Shown here in pieces: positions 11,161 through 22,489 of a DNA stretch of 64,000 bases (the first letter of the stretch is position 1; each line of letters starts with the position of its first letter). The stretch lies in NCBI GenBank assembly GCA_922989275.2, contig OV277871.1, forward strand, positions 58,983,848 through 59,047,847. The letters run 5' to 3'. Source of the DNA: Gari tellinella (taxonomy: Eukaryota > Mollusca > Bivalvia > Cardiida > Psammobiidae). The notes under the pieces are model-generated. The model did not search any database and was not told the origin of the DNA. It saw only the letters and a program-made list of their open reading frames with translations. Made by a program: the position numbers and the translations under genes.

Positions 11161-11352
11161 AGTTAAATCGCGCTGAATTGTCGTCTGCTACAAATATATC
11201 GTCTGCGGAAAAAACAGTTACCATTTTATGGTGCTTTAAATACATTAGAAAAACTTAATATGAATGCCAAACAGTTTAGATCCCAGACGCCGCTTTGCGT
11301 GGCGTCTAATCTAGACCCAAACTGTTTGCAAAATGAGGTTAGTTAAATCGCG
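11161..11352. mobile_element. MITE family B-like copy between 12-bp direct repeats
   Basis: AGTTAAATCGCG occurs at both ends (11161-11172 and 11341-11352). Inside are TTGTCGTCTGC twice and the hairpin TTTAGATCCCAGACGCCGC / complement. The direct repeat is longer than the TTAA expected. Confidence 0.65.
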
Positions 11353-11499
11353 ATTTGGTCTTGCATGTAACTTGATATAGTTGTGTTGGAGATTTTAAAC
11401 TATAGCACACTGTTCAAAATTGTTATTTTCAAAGTTTATAATGCATTTTCTTTTAGAACATTTCACCAGAGTATCAAACAATTTGGAAAAGATGAGAGG

Positions 11500-11535
11500 C
11501 CAAGATTTTAGCATACTTTTAAAATCTTGGCCTAC
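11500..11535. repeat. short palindrome
   Basis: GGCCAAGATTTTAGCATAC then TTTTAAAATCTTGGCC forms a hairpin with a small loop, followed by TACACTGTTTGCAC. Possibly the remains of a MITE core with a third type of stem. Confidence 0.6.
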
Positions 11536-11552
11536 ACTGTTTGCACTTAGTC

Positions 11553-12064
11553 TAGTCATCACATACTTGCCCATAGTGCAAACCCTTTGCTCGATTTAAA
11601 CGCACTATATCACATTTTTAATAATTTCAAACCTTTGAATCCCCTGTAGCCTGAGTCGAGATCCTCATCCGCTCAAGAAACAAACGATCAATACCAGATG
11701 TATTTATTTGTGAACAATTTAAGTATACAATTATCTACTGTGTAGATCCTGACTGCTGTGACCATATACTATACATATATTTTCTTGCATGTGAAGTGAT
11801 AGGCAAATTGTCTTATTCCCGAAATAAAACATAATATATTAATTGATGTTTAAATGACATCTGCTAACTTTTTGTGGAACTCAAGTCACAACTTGATAGC
11901 ATTTGATTTTAAACACTTTTTAACATCTTGTGTCATATGTAGATCTCTTGATTTAATCATATGGTTATAGCAACCTTCTCCATAAAATGCACATGTTTCA
12001 ATAGTTACAGTTTATTATTTTTTATGTTTGTTAAATTAGTTAAACTGTAAATATGTTTTGTATA
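11553..12064. other. no feature seen
   Basis: AT-rich anonymous sequence without coding signal or recognised repeats. 12126-12696 is similar; an open frame at 12036-12449 (minus) has no recognisable protein character. Confidence 0.5.
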
Positions 12065-12125
12065 CACATGTATACTGCTTCATGGGCCAATGGCCTAATG
12101 GTTTTGAATAAAAGAATCTTATCTT
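12065..12125. repeat. shared repeat tail (opposite copy at 45.15 kb)
   Basis: CATGGGCCAATGGCCTAATG..TTTTGAATAAAAG. The complement of these words (TTAGGCCACCGGCCCATCAT) is at 45148-45192. Confidence 0.45.
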
Positions 12126-12696
12126 ATTATCAATAACCATCAATACATAAAAAACGTTGAGAAATGTATTAAATGAAATAATGAAAACGATTTGAAAATG
12201 ATTTATTGCCAGTGAATAAATACATTCTGAAGTAAACATGATATTCTTAAAACAAGAAGAATCTACTTTCACTTTTGTGTATGAATAATTTCGGGACCAG
12301 GGAAGTTGCATGCTGCTTTGAAATGCTGAATCACCGAGGTTGGTCGATTCCGCGGCTGTTGAAAATACCTGTCCTGTGATTGGTTCATGAACTTCTAAGA
12401 CCAAATGTTTGGATAATCTCAACAAAAATATGCCTGAAATAATGTTCAAGTGTTTAAATCATTTACAAAAAGGGTTTAGTCTAAATCCTGATTTTCAGGC
12501 TTTTTACAATAGTATTCAATGTAAAAAGTTCTCTGTACATATGATCAGTTTCAAATGATACTACATGCGTCAGAGACATTTATAAAGACACATTGTTCGA
12601 GAATTTTCGCTATTTATCTCATGGTTTTCTTTTCATTCATCATCATCAAGTTGTCAACATATCCCTGCATCCTGCATTTTTCGATAACTCTGTTGT

Positions 12697-12893
12697 TTAA
12701 CCCATTTGTACCATTCTTCCATGTTTATATCTTGGATACGTCCATTTTTTATCAAAGGTATGCCTGGTCAAAATTTTAATTTTCATATTGTTTTATATTG
12801 AAATTTCTATCAGCAAACAGTGTAGACTCTGATCAGACGCAGCATAATGTTTGCCTGTGTCCCATATATGGAATCGTGGCCACAAATGGGTAA
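12697..12893. mobile_element. MITE family C copy, right hairpin arm deleted
   Basis: TTAACCCATTTGTACC start, AGACTCTGATCAGACGCAGC, then directly GTTTGCCTGTGTCCC and CACAAATGGGTAAA. Confidence 0.75.
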
Positions 12894-13097
12894 AGTTTGA
12901 ATACATCATCAGTATCCTCGAGTACTTCCACTTATACAGGTGTCAGTTTAAAGCAAAATCCTGCTCTAAATATAAAGATCTAGTTGATTTGCACTATTTC
13001 TTATGTGTTAAAAGATACAGTCAGATTGCTGCTTATTGTAAAACAAGGGACCAAAGGACTTTCACACTGACATGATTTCATAGGCACTACAGATCAG

Positions 13098-13170
13098 GGG
13101 TCCGTCTTACGAAACGTCGTACAACAAACATTGTCTTAAGTATGATTATAAAATTCTCAATTATTATTTA
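13098..13170. repeat. MITE family H, left end only
   Basis: GGGGTCCGTCTTACGAAACG, TCGTACAACAAACATTGTC. Breaks off at AAAATTCTCAATTATT. Confidence 0.55.
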
Positions 13171-13495
13171 CCGTTTGCCCTACATGTCAGCCAATGAAAG
13201 TGCTCCATTTCAGCGAGAAATGAAAAAATATATCACATATTATTCAATTTTTGTACCTGGGTATCGTAGAAATAAACAGGTGGATACCGCGTGCGAATGC
13301 GGAGCTAAGCGCATCATGACGTTATACAGCAACCGCTCAGCTGGGGAATCTACAGTTTAAACTGTGTACAGCGGCCATTCAATGACGAGGCATGTATAAA
13401 TCAAAGAATTCTGTAGACAGGCGACTATAGTTAGTGTATAATGAAATTAATATGACACGTACTAAATTGACCTTTCTGCATTACAAATGTCCTGC

Positions 13496-13640
13496 ATTAA
13501 CTCATTGAACCCTAGGTGACGAGTACACTCTTCATTTATAATGTTCCCGTTACATTTGTCCAGAGCAAATATTATAGAACTACGAACTAGACTCAAAATT
13601 GTTTATTGTATAAGTGTTGGGTTGAAGGGGTTAGACTATC
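13496..13640. repeat. MITE family E fragment
   Basis: TTAACTCATTGAACCCTAGG, ACGAGTACACTCTTC and CCAGAGCAAATATTATAG. The hairpin is absent. Confidence 0.5.
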
Positions 13641-14560
13641 CAAGGGTCTAGTCATCTTTTGTGTAATCGCTTTATATTTCACTGTAAAACTGAGTTTATT
13701 TTCAATATTGTACATAAATACTGTTGTTTTTATCAATACATTAGGCAAGCAATATAGAGGCTCATATAAGTGTTTTCTTCTAGCGTTAAATAGCCATCCG
13801 TCTTCAACCCCTTCGGTGTCATAGGCATTTTTGTCATTTATAGTATAATGCACTTAAAACACAGTTCACACCAATGTCATTTAAAAACCAAGAATGCACT
13901 CGATTTAGGATGTTTTTGCCCTGTAATTTGTGTTTTCCTATTTTTCTTAACATACGTTAAAACAATAATTATTATTTCTCGGCTCCATTAGCGAGTTAAA
14001 GGACTCGAATCTTGGATGATTAGATGCTGCTTAATACATAGTGACTGATTTATTTTAGCAAATCATTTGATCAAGCATTTTCATGTCACACCAGTCCACA
14101 GCTGCTCGTTCATGCCATTTTTCAACACTATACTGTCGGAACACAAGTTAAAATTGTCCTCAATTGAATCTATTTTTAAATTCCATTTGGGTGACTCTCT
14201 CATGTTTGGCTTTGTTTCTAAATGAAAATGCCTACAGCGAGCCCTACACGCGTACAGGGTTCCCGGTCGATTTTCTAGTTTTTGTGTGACGTCATGCGTA
14301 AAAGTAAACTCGCCCGCTTCCGAAAATACGAAGCACCGCCCTCCTTTATAGAGCTCTTTCATTGGCTGACAAACTGGTGGGACGAGTGGTAAAATGGCCT
14401 GAGCGATTAATTAGTAAAGGTAAACTAGGTTGAACGGTAACTGACATAAACTGACATACGTGCCATATTTTGAGGCAAACGGTAAATCAGTTATAGTTTA
14501 TTTGTTTGAAAATTATACAACATAGCCTGTTCGCTCCCTACGGTCGCTCCAGGTTATATT
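13640..14560. other. anonymous region with weak promoter-like words
   Basis: On the minus strand a CCAAT (14365-14361), TATAAAGG (14350-14343) and TGACGTCA (14294-14287) follow each other, with a 93-codon open frame (14362-14081). The CCAAT-TATA spacing is too short for a standard promoter and no gene follows. Confidence 0.25.
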
Positions 14561-14565
14561 GCATA

Positions 14566-14708
14566 ATGTCTCCATCTAATTCTGTCCTGAAAAGAGGATT
14601 CAAAAGAGATGTCACAAGATTGGATTAGATGGTGAAAAAGCAATTAGATGTACTTTAAAGTTTTGACTTACGACCATTTTGGTCGTATGAAGTTAAATAA
14701 GACGGACC
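14566..14708. repeat. MITE family H, right part
   Basis: GATGTCACAAGATTGGATTA, TTTGACTTACGACCATTTTG and GTCGTATGAAG..AAGACGGACC. The left third is missing. Confidence 0.6.
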
Positions 14709-15074
14709 ACAGGTAAGCGTATATGTGGTGATCATTTTGGTTTACAGATCAACATGACAGAAGCAATTTTCAGACAGGACCAAACACCGACCTTTTGTGA
14801 GAACTTTCAGCGAAATGGGTCCAATATATTTTGAGTTTAAGTTTAAAATACATTTTCAAGATGGCCACCATGTTGGCCATGTTGGATTTTAGATCACCAT
14901 GAAAGTAACAAAGATTGTACTGAACATGCGGTCCGAGTTTTGAGTGTGATACGACGGTGAATCAATTTTCGTTTTGTAAATATTGAGTGTCACCTTGGAA
15001 ATTTGAAGTTTGTAGTAAGGTGCCATTTTCTGTTGGTAAATCTGGCGACTTACTAGTATTATTGATTTTCCATT

Positions 15075-15434
15075 GAAACAGGGTCAATATCTTCAACGAC
15101 ATCCAATGGGAGACAAAAATGTGTCCGTTGTTCAGAGGGAGTCGTTATAGGGAGGGAAATTGGTTAACATTTCCAAACAGCTTGAATCAAGATCGGACGA
15201 CGCGTTACGCGGCGTCTAATCTGCATTCATGTTGTTTGTCACTCGTCATTAGGGTTTTTTCTGTTCAAATGTCCAATATGTAACTTTGAGAGAAACAGCA
15301 GTCAACTTTAAGCAGACGATATAACAGCAGTTACAGCGTTTGACATAAGTGTCCTTTTTACGGAACTATGACAAGGGTCGATGTAAGGAGGGAGTCGTTG
15401 TTTGGAGGACCGTTGTAGAGAGAGAACACTGTTT
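15075..15434. mobile_element. MITE family D copy
   Basis: ATCTTCAACGACATCCAATG start region, GAGGGAGTCGTTATAGGGAG, hairpin GAATCAAGATCGGACGACGC / complement, GCAGACGATATAACAGC. The end is CGTTGTAGAGAGAGAACACTG. Confidence 0.75.
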
Positions 15435-16049
15435 AGGGTATTATAGAGTGATTTTGTACAGGAGTGACACCAACTGCATCTTAGATCAAAATGAAAGTAT
15501 TAATGTTTGGTCAGTACAATGCATCGATGAATATCCACGATGTTCTAACATAGTTGGTGAAGCATTTGCGTTTTAGTTTAAAACAAAAATTCAAGATAGC
15601 CGTCATGGATCAACATGAAAGTTATAACTTTTAGTCAGGACCATGCATTTAATGATTTCTACGAATTCAAAATGTTTGCCCTCAATTTTGTCTTGCATTT
15701 ATTTGCAACATGTCTAAGAGCCGTGATTGTGCATTTTTCGTCCACTCAAATCCAAATAAGTATGCTTCGTCCCTACCTCGTTGTCCAGGTCGCCAGGTCA
15801 CCATCGAAGGCAAACTATGTGTAAATAATAGCAACTATTTATTACGGACTGGTTGCACAGAATAATATAACAGTTGAAAAGAATGTGAAAACATGATACA
15901 CTTTTAAAGGAATGTTACAATTCTTATAAAGATTAGTACATCACTTACGAAGAGTGAACTAATTGATGCATATTCCGAATGATAGCACGTATGCCAAAAA
16001 CCTTATGTCTTTTGCAATCAAATATAACGGTCCCGATTAGCACTTTACT
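15435..16049. other. no feature seen
   Basis: Anonymous AT-rich DNA between the family D and E copies. Confidence 0.5.
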
Positions 16050-16290
16050 CTGTAAACTCTTGTGCGATTTTTCGAACAGTGTACCTGTCATTTTTCACTT
16101 GCCATATGCACACAGTGGCGACCCAGATCATAGGTATTCTTAAGGAGCCCTCTTATCTTGGTCTACACTATTTGTCATTTTGCAATATGTTGTAAAAACA
16201 GCCTTAATGAGTCAAACATGGACTACATTTAATTAGAAACTGGGATTGTCCATTTGAAGTTTCAGGATGATTTAGGTAAAGGAACGATAT
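16050..16290. repeat. decayed MITE family E copy
   Basis: CACACAGTGGCGACCCAGATC, TTCTTAAGGAGCCCTCTTATC and TTGGTCTACACTATTTGTC, then GGGATTGTCCATTTGAAG. Confidence 0.6.
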
Positions 16291-16417
16291 ATAAGACAAA
16301 TACGATCTCCCGGTAATCGAAAATATATTCTATTGCTTTTATCAAATACATCATAGTTAAACAGTTGACATCAAACCTTACAGTGTAGACACATACCAAT
16401 ATAGTACCGTACATGTA

Positions 16418-16555
16418 CATACATTCAATATATCAATATATTACATTTACACGCATCAAATGTAACAATATATTACATGTATAGTCATTCAATATACCAA
16501 TTTATTACATTGGCAGTCATTCAATATACCAAAATATTACATATACAGTCAAACT
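16418..16555. repeat. degenerate tandem repeat, about 30-40 bp unit
   Basis: Repeating AGTCATTCAATATACCAA and TATATTACAT words, about four imperfect units. Confidence 0.65.
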
Positions 16556-16611
16556 GGCGCTAATCCGTCGGTCATACATTGAAGAGGAACATAGCTCACT
16601 TAAAGCACTTG

Positions 16612-16715
16612 ACTGCTTGATGCAAGACACAATTAAAACAGAAAGCTCCTATAGGTGATTTGTGTTTTACTTTTACCCTGCATTAAGCTTATACACCTAA
16701 TACAAATTTGACTGT
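16612..16715. repeat. MITE family F-type hairpin fragment
   Basis: GCTTGATGCAAGACACAATT, AACAGAAAGCTCC, CTGCATTAAGCTTATACACC, TTTGACTGTGATATC. The ends are eroded. Confidence 0.5.
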
Positions 16716-16719
16716 GATA

Positions 16720-17446
16720 TCTTGGTAAAACATGCAGGAACAAAACAGCACCCCATTAAAACATTTCTATTACACAACACAGCCATGTTTACTACAAACA
16801 GACTGAAACAATAATAAGTCTTGTCATTATGTTATGAACATTTCGATACCGTATGCACAACAGAACATTAGGGGGCATTTAAACACAATCTACGTCCGAA
16901 TTATAATTAATAGACACAAATTTCATGCACAGCACGATGATCAAATTTATATGGTCCCGTTGAGTGAAAGAGACAATAAAATGATGAAAAATATCAAATA
17001 CTTTCGTAGGACAACACTCTATATAAGTGTCTATTATCAAACCAAAGTAAGCCATCCATCTTTTCATGATTTTGAAAGTAATGTCCAAGCGGATTATTTT
17101 TAATTTCAATGAATCAAAATTTTAAACACACGCAGTTGGCGTCTGATCTGATTCCAACAGTTTCTCAATAGGTACAGTTCTTTTAGGTTAAGTGTGTTTA
17201 AAGGGACATAATAACGATTTCTCATTATATAAATATACAAAGAAACGATCATTCTAGGCACAGACATATTAATAGGTAGTACATGTACAATTTACTAGCT
17301 AAAGCATGTTTTCATGACCACCAAAGTAGACAATTTGACAAAGTAAGAAACCATATGCAGGGCGACTGTCCCGTGTGACCAATTTTGTATCGAAAAAGAC
17401 ACCATCTCAAACCATGAAACCTGTGTGTTTACATTCTGTATGTAAA
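16720..17446. other. anonymous DNA with one MITE remnant
   Basis: Only a right-hand remnant of family A (GGCGTCTGATCTGATTCC, about 17120-17230) is visible. Confidence 0.45.
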
Positions 17447-17619
17447 AAGGTAAAGGTAAAGTGGAGTTTATAAAGTCTGCTATTATGTATTCATACTCTG
17501 CCGACTTTTACATTTACCTCCCTGATCATCGAGTCACAAGTCGGCCATTAACAGACGGCGCTACAAGCAGCCATGACTCATTGACTTATTTCCCTCTCAG
17601 GTACCCATTTAAATCACCT
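17447..17619 (-). mobile_element. SINE, distal half (interrupted)
   Basis: Contains CATTTACCTCCCTGATCATC...GGCGCTACAAGCAGCC...GTACCCATTTAAATCACCT. The same word order occurs in the SINE-like copy at 54290-54630. The sequence resumes after the 3.0-kb insertion at 20633, giving a continuous GTACCCATTTAAATCACCTGGGTG-type body. Confidence 0.65.
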
Positions 17620-18090
17620 GGTGTCGGCCTGGTCTAATTTCGCCCTATATAATCTATACAAAAATGCCTAACTTTCAGAGCCAACAGCTCCCTCCAAAAT
17701 AATTTCTAGGCTATAAAAGACATACCCTTCAATTCTATAGACATTTCCCTGTTAATTGAGGCCAGTTTACCTATAACATCGCCGGCTACATATTTTGCTA
17801 TCAATGATTTGCTAAGGTCACTGTCAAAATAAAGGTAAACAACTTTCACCTTCATCCCATTCACTGTGTTTCAATATGCATCCGCCTGGAGAAAAAGTCC
17901 TGCAATGAGATGCCTAAAACAATGCCATTTGGGTGGAAATGACCACAAATAGCCAGTTTTCATCAAGAAAACCATTCAAACTCACTCACAGGCAAAACCT
18001 AAACAGTGCAAATCCTTGAAATTGTATTTTTCAAGGTACTACTTGCAAGACTACAACGACCCGGAAGTGATTCCTGACCAGGCCGACACC
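17620..18090. repeat. left 471-bp terminal repeat
   Basis: By eye it is identical to 20162-20632 except one G/A difference (GTTAATTGAG against GTTAATTAAG). It has perfect 15-bp terminal inverted repeats GGTGTCGGCCTGGTC / GACCAGGCCGACACC and a TATA-like CTATATAATC about 25 bp in. Confidence 0.9.
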
Positions 18091-20161
18091 TAAATATCCC
18101 CCATTTTTTTTTAAATCCTAGCGAAAACTCTTTTCTGCTGTTATTTCATATGCGACGACTGCCAAAAAACATTCGAAACTTGATTCAACTATTTTTTACG
18201 GAAACTGTAGAGGTTCAAACACAAGACCCCGGGCTGTGTTTTAACTGCTGCGGACAGTGCAAATTTACCTCCCCTACCCATATCACTAAAACTGCTATTT
18301 CTTGCAAACTACTTGTTGGATTTGCATGAAATTTAAATTACAATATAGGGATGACTATGTTTTACTTATATTGCCCATTAATGAATTATTTAAAGGGATA
18401 TTTTAAGTAAATTAATTTAAAACAATGCAAAATTTTAATTCCAAAAAACTAAATTTCCGCTTTTTTTTACAATTTGAGACATTTAAAGGGAAAATAAGCA
18501 TTATTGTCAGTAACAAAAATCAGAATGATGTCAAATATACAAGTCTTTGGCCCAAAGAAGTATTTAAAAGCAGATGTTCTGTGCCGGTATATTTGAACAA
18601 GAGATTAACTTTACCCACCCATTGCAAACAGCTTAACCCTGGTAGAAACAGTCTTAGGTCATACAAGAGCCTAATACTAGCTTCTACAATGACAGGAGAT
18701 GCATTAAAAGACACAGTATACACTTCCATTTACATAGAAGTTCTAAAGACACCAGATTGGGCATACAAATCACATTTTAAAATATTCAAAGGGGCATTTC
18801 AACTACAATGGTGACTGGAAAATGGAAAAACCAGGCCTTTGTTAGTCAGTTTCCACCATCACAGATAAAAAAGTCCAATTTGCACATCAAATGAAACTTA
18901 ATTCAGTGTCAATCAATGGCCAGCATCAAAAGTCATTCCTGACAATGTGTTTCAACAAACCGAGGGTCTGCGTTACAGACCGGCTATAAGACATAGGGCG
19001 AAACAGATTCAGTCATCTGTTGGGAACCGAATGGTTTACTTGATCATGAATTCATGATACTGCTCATTAGGATCCAAATGTTTAAATCTCATTAAAACAA
19101 CTCAAAACATATACTGTTTGATAGCTGCTATGATGCAACATGTGAGCTTTCAACCTAAAATACAGGGCTGGATGACCTATTGAATTGATATTGAGAATTA
19201 TGCCCAGACAAGCTACCATTTATTGTAACATTGACTACTGAAAAAAGACTGTTTTGAACAGTATTACTCCTTTCCAACACCCTAATGTTTTTTTAAAGAA
19301 ATAAAAAGCATACACACACAGTGCTTCCCCCTGCTGCACGCCTTACAAAGTAATAAAATGGCATTTTAACTAACCTCTTCACCCATCTGGCTGCTCAGAG
19401 TTACAAAAAGACAATCTTGTGGTCTGTCCCCACTGCTAATTCACATTACCATTGCATCTAGCACTTTAAAATCAAACTTTCCTCACATTATTGGTTATGT
19501 TGTCTTAAAAAAGTAAAGTTCAACATTTCATGCAAAGTTTGTGACCCCAAACACTGAGAAGCCTTCATTTCTGCAGGGACACCAAGGTCTACACCACCAT
19601 GACATCCACCCGGTGAGCGGTTCGAGCCTTGTAACAATTGCGATACGACACAGTATAGGATCTCTGTTCTGGAACTGGCTGACATAATAATTCCCACCAG
19701 GACACTATTTGTTTGAAGGAAACACCCTGTCACTTGTTTGTGCCTACATAGCATCTGTTAAAATTGTTCAAACTTCAATTTGCTTGTCATTATATACATT
19801 GATGAAGGCACGGTATAGCGTCAACAGACTAAATTATGATATTTTCAGTCTGAAATTCAATTTTAAAATTTCAATTTCATTTCAAATTTACTATCAAAAG
19901 GATAAATTACCCTTTTCTCCGTCAGTTTGGGTCTTTGAAAGCAAGGCAGCCGACGTTTGGTCCGACAGGCTATATTCTAGTAAAGGGAGACTACTCTATT
20001 TGGCAATTGTCCTGGTGAAAATTTAAAATTTTAATAAAATTACCATTTCAGCTTGGATTCTCAAAATAATTTAAACTGTGCTTTATATGGTCCTAAGCTA
20101 CATGCTTGTGAAGTTTAAAGTAGATCTGACCAGTACTTTGGAAAATGAAAAAAATCATATA
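18091..20161. other. interior of the LTR-like insertion
   Basis: 2.07 kb between the terminal repeats. Only short open frames are present (longest about 129 codons at 18425-18814, plus strand), and none looks like a retroelement or transposase protein. The words ATAGGGCGAAA near 18996 and TTTCGCCCTAT near the repeat start are complementary, which may be chance. Confidence 0.6.
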
Positions 20162-20632
20162 GGTGTCGGCCTGGTCTAATTTCGCCCTATATAATCTATA
20201 CAAAAATGCCTAACTTTCAGAGCCAACAGCTCCCTCCAAAATAATTTCTAGGCTATAAAAGACATACCCTTCAATTCTATAGACATTTCCCTGTTAATTA
20301 AGGCCAGTTTACCTATAACATCGCCGGCTACATATTTTGCTATCAATGATTTGCTAAGGTCACTGTCAAAATAAAGGTAAACAACTTTCACCTTCATCCC
20401 ATTCACTGTGTTTCAATATGCATCCGCCTGGAGAAAAAGTCCTGCAATGAGATGCCTAAAACAATGCCATTTGGGTGGAAATGACCACAAATAGCCAGTT
20501 TTCATCAAGAAAACCATTCAAACTCACTCACAGGCAAAACCTAAACAGTGCAAATCCTTGAAATTGTATTTTTCAAGGTACTACTTGCAAGACTACAACG
20601 ACCCGGAAGTGATTCCTGACCAGGCCGACACC
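20162..20632. repeat. right 471-bp terminal repeat
   Basis: Direct-orientation partner of the 17620-18090 repeat, with 470 of 471 positions the same by my reading. This implies a recent insertion if the two were copied from one template. Its right flank is ACCTGGGTGAAG, the continuation of the interrupted SINE. Confidence 0.9.
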
Positions 20633-20768
20633 ACCTGGGTGAAGTGGAGCAATGTAGGGTTAATTTTTTGCTCAGAAAAATTTCAGTGATCCTGACAGGG
20701 CTCGAACCAGGAACCTCTCGCTTCCTAGGCGAGCGTCCTACCACTGGACCACCGACCCTACATGTCTT
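20633..20768 (-). mobile_element. SINE, tRNA-derived head (interrupted)
   Basis: On the minus strand from about 20760 the sequence is tRNA-like. It has an A-box region TGGTCCAGTGGTAGGACGC, a possible anticodon arm CTCGC-CTAGGAA-GCGAG (loop reads AGG, proline-like) and an exact B box GGTTCGAGCCC. The acceptor stem does not close and the T stem has mismatches, so this is a SINE promoter head rather than a working tRNA. The body continues toward lower coordinates and is cut by the 3.0-kb insertion. Confidence 0.65.
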
Positions 20769-20889
20769 AAATTTGGACACCATCTTTCCTGTGGTACTGT
20801 ACCAAGTAGTGGCAAATAGTGACTTGGATTGAGCACCCGGCATGCAGGTTCATTCAATGATGTTTCAACAATATATCACATGTTTTGAG

Positions 20890-21130
20890 AGCAACAATGT
20901 ATAGTGAAGAAGCAGTTGGTCTTTCACATTTCATCGAATCAAAATGCAAAATTAAAACCATAAAATGTAGACAATAACATTTTGAACAGGCTGACTAAAT
21001 GCTTTTGTTTTTATCTAAGTGGCAAACATTTTGGAGCCTGATCAGACGCCGGTTCATAAATGTTTGGAACGAAAGATATTGTTCAGCGAAGAAATGCGTT
21101 TTTGGGGAAAGAATTCAATGTATAACAAAT
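20890..21130 (-). repeat. decayed MITE family A copy
   Basis: ATGTAGACAATAACATTTTG, then CTAAGTGGCAAACATTTTGG, AGCCTGATCAGACGCCGG and GGGGAAAGAATTC follow the family A order. One hairpin arm has been lost. Confidence 0.55.
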
Positions 21131-21342
21131 ATACAACCATTAATGTTATATTTCAATAAATATCCTACTTTTACGGTTACTTAAAAATGATCAAATACAA
21201 GAAGTAGCTTACTGCAGGAATATAAAATATAGTTATACAATACCGCAGAGCCTTATGTATTATTTATTTACTGTAGTAAGCACTAATATCAATTTATGGA
21301 CGCTTACTACAATATTGACTCTATTTTGAGCTACTATTTATC

Positions 21343-21536
21343 TTAACCCATGTGTGCCCATGATCCCATACATGTGACAAAGGCACATAGTGTAGACTCT
21401 GATCAGACGCCGCATAATTCGGCGTCTGATCAGAGTTTTCACTGTTTGCTGATAGGAATTTCAATATCCTATTGATAAAACATTGAATAATCCAATATAT
21501 AAACATGGAAGAATACACTGGGCACAAATGGGTTAA
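21343..21536. mobile_element. MITE family C copy
   Basis: TTAACCCATGTGTGCCC start, GGGCACAAATGGGTTAA end, TTAA at both sides. Hairpin AGACTCTGATCAGACGCCGC / complement. Confidence 0.85.
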
Positions 21537-21549
21537 GCCTATTTAAGCA

Positions 21550-21744
21550 ACGCTGATTCATCCATGCATATATATTGGATGAGTCCTTTTTCAGTTCAGG
21601 GTGTCCGCTGTATTTCATTTTTCATTGGATTTTTTAAGAAAATCCTGTTTGCAAACAGTGCAGATTCAGATAAGACACCACCTTATGTGAAGTTTGAGCT
21701 GAATCTACACTGTTTGGCATCATCCCTTTTATGGGACAAAAGGT
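21550..21744. repeat. MITE family C-like diverged copy
   Basis: TATATATTGGATGAGTCC, GGGTGTCCGCTGTATTTC and hairpin GATTCAGATAAGACACCACC with partial partner. It runs directly into the family A element at 21746, so C, C-like and A stand in a row. Confidence 0.6.
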
Positions 21745-21745
21745 A

Positions 21746-21991
21746 CAGTGGAGAATGTGTTATTCTTTCCCAATAAACGCGTTTACGCTTAAACTATTCT
21801 TTCCAGTGCAAACAGTTTGGAGCCAGATCAGACGCCGGGTTACCCGGCGTCTGATCAGGCTCCAAACTGTTTGCCACCAAGATAAACAAGAATTATCAGA
21901 ATTGTCCAAAAGTTGTTCTTTTCTACGTTTTAGTGCTTTGCGTTTGCGTACGTTTGCGTTTAAACGGGAAAGAATAACAGATTCTCCACTG
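21746..21991 (+). mobile_element. MITE family A, young 246-bp subtype (reference copy)
   Basis: Flanked by TA on both sides. Ends are CAGTGGAGAA and TTCTCCACTG, and the inverted repeat continues inward as GTTATTCTTTCCC. Next to the left end is AATAAACGCGTTTACGCT; next to the right end is GCGTTTGCGTTTAAACGGG. Between them is a near-perfect hairpin of about 66 bp, CAAACAGTTTGGAGCC.GATCAGACGCCGGGTTA and its complement. TA flanks and CAGT ends fit Tc1/mariner-type mobilisation. It is non-autonomous; the open frames inside come from sequence conservation among young copies. Confidence 0.9.
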
Positions 21992-22489
21992 TATAATAGG
22001 TTTCTTTGTTCACGCTGTCAATGCGGGATTGTTTGTGATATTTTATTTCATAGCACTGAAAACAATAACCATAACTACAATATCGCTAACGAAAATATTG
22101 TAACCAAAGCCAAAACAGACAACTATGCCAAAACATGATACATTAATATTGGCTTAAACTAATAATAAACATCTAGTAAACTATTCTCATATACCAGATA
22201 AAAACACATTTCCTTCCGACGCGTGTGCGTATTTCTCTTGTATTTGTGCTTAAACAACACCGCAAATAGCAGGTTGGGTGTACATTTTTTGTACAATATA
22301 TATCATGGTTTATAGCATAGGTTTAACGTGATATCTAGTTGCAATACATGTACACCCAAAGCAACTTTACTGTCCAAAAGAGTTAAAAACAAAACACATC
22401 TAACGAAGTATATATAGAGATCCAAAACATTTAACAGTATGATTCTTCATGATTTCAATTAACATTTTAAACGAAAAACAGTCGTACAT
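21992..22489. other. no feature seen
   Basis: Anonymous AT-rich sequence. 22666-22898 is the same. Confidence 0.5.

Larger units (their letters stand above)
17620..20632. mobile_element. 3.0-kb LTR-like insertion with 471-bp direct terminal repeats
   Basis: Two 471-bp direct repeats (17620-18090 and 20162-20632) flank 2,071 bp of internal sequence. The outer flanks carry the 4-bp duplication ACCT, while the inner flanks do not match. This argues that the whole 3,013 bp entered as one unit, into a SINE whose halves lie either side. Each terminal repeat begins GGTGTCGGCCTGGTC and ends with its exact complement, so it also contains TGTC...GACA ends like an LTR. I saw no convincing primer-binding site. 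In the minus orientation a purine run (AAAAAAAAATGGGGG) lies near the left repeat. No recognisable gag, pol or transposase is encoded, so it would be non-autonomous (TRIM/LARD-like), or a pair of TIR elements moving together. Confidence 0.7.

Noticed and set aside
14081..14365. Promoter plus 93-codon gene (CCAAT, TATA, CRE words)
   Set aside because: The CCAAT to TATA distance is too short, the reading frame has no family resemblance, and no downstream exon was found.
18425..18814. 129-codon open frame inside the LTR-like insertion as a gag or transposase
   Set aside because: No zinc knuckle, DDE/D, protease or reverse transcriptase motif is visible, and codon use looks like random AT-rich DNA.
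20695..20765. Functional tRNA gene (proline-like AGG loop)
   Set aside because: The A and B boxes are good, but the acceptor stem does not pair and the T stem has mismatches; it continues into a SINE body.
21731..22138. Open frames of 80-140 codons with near-identical protein strings repeated at 21.7, 25.6, 46.6, 48.8 and 61.2 kb
   Set aside because: They are translations of young family A MITE copies; both strands are open, and conservation follows DNA identity rather than codon pattern.
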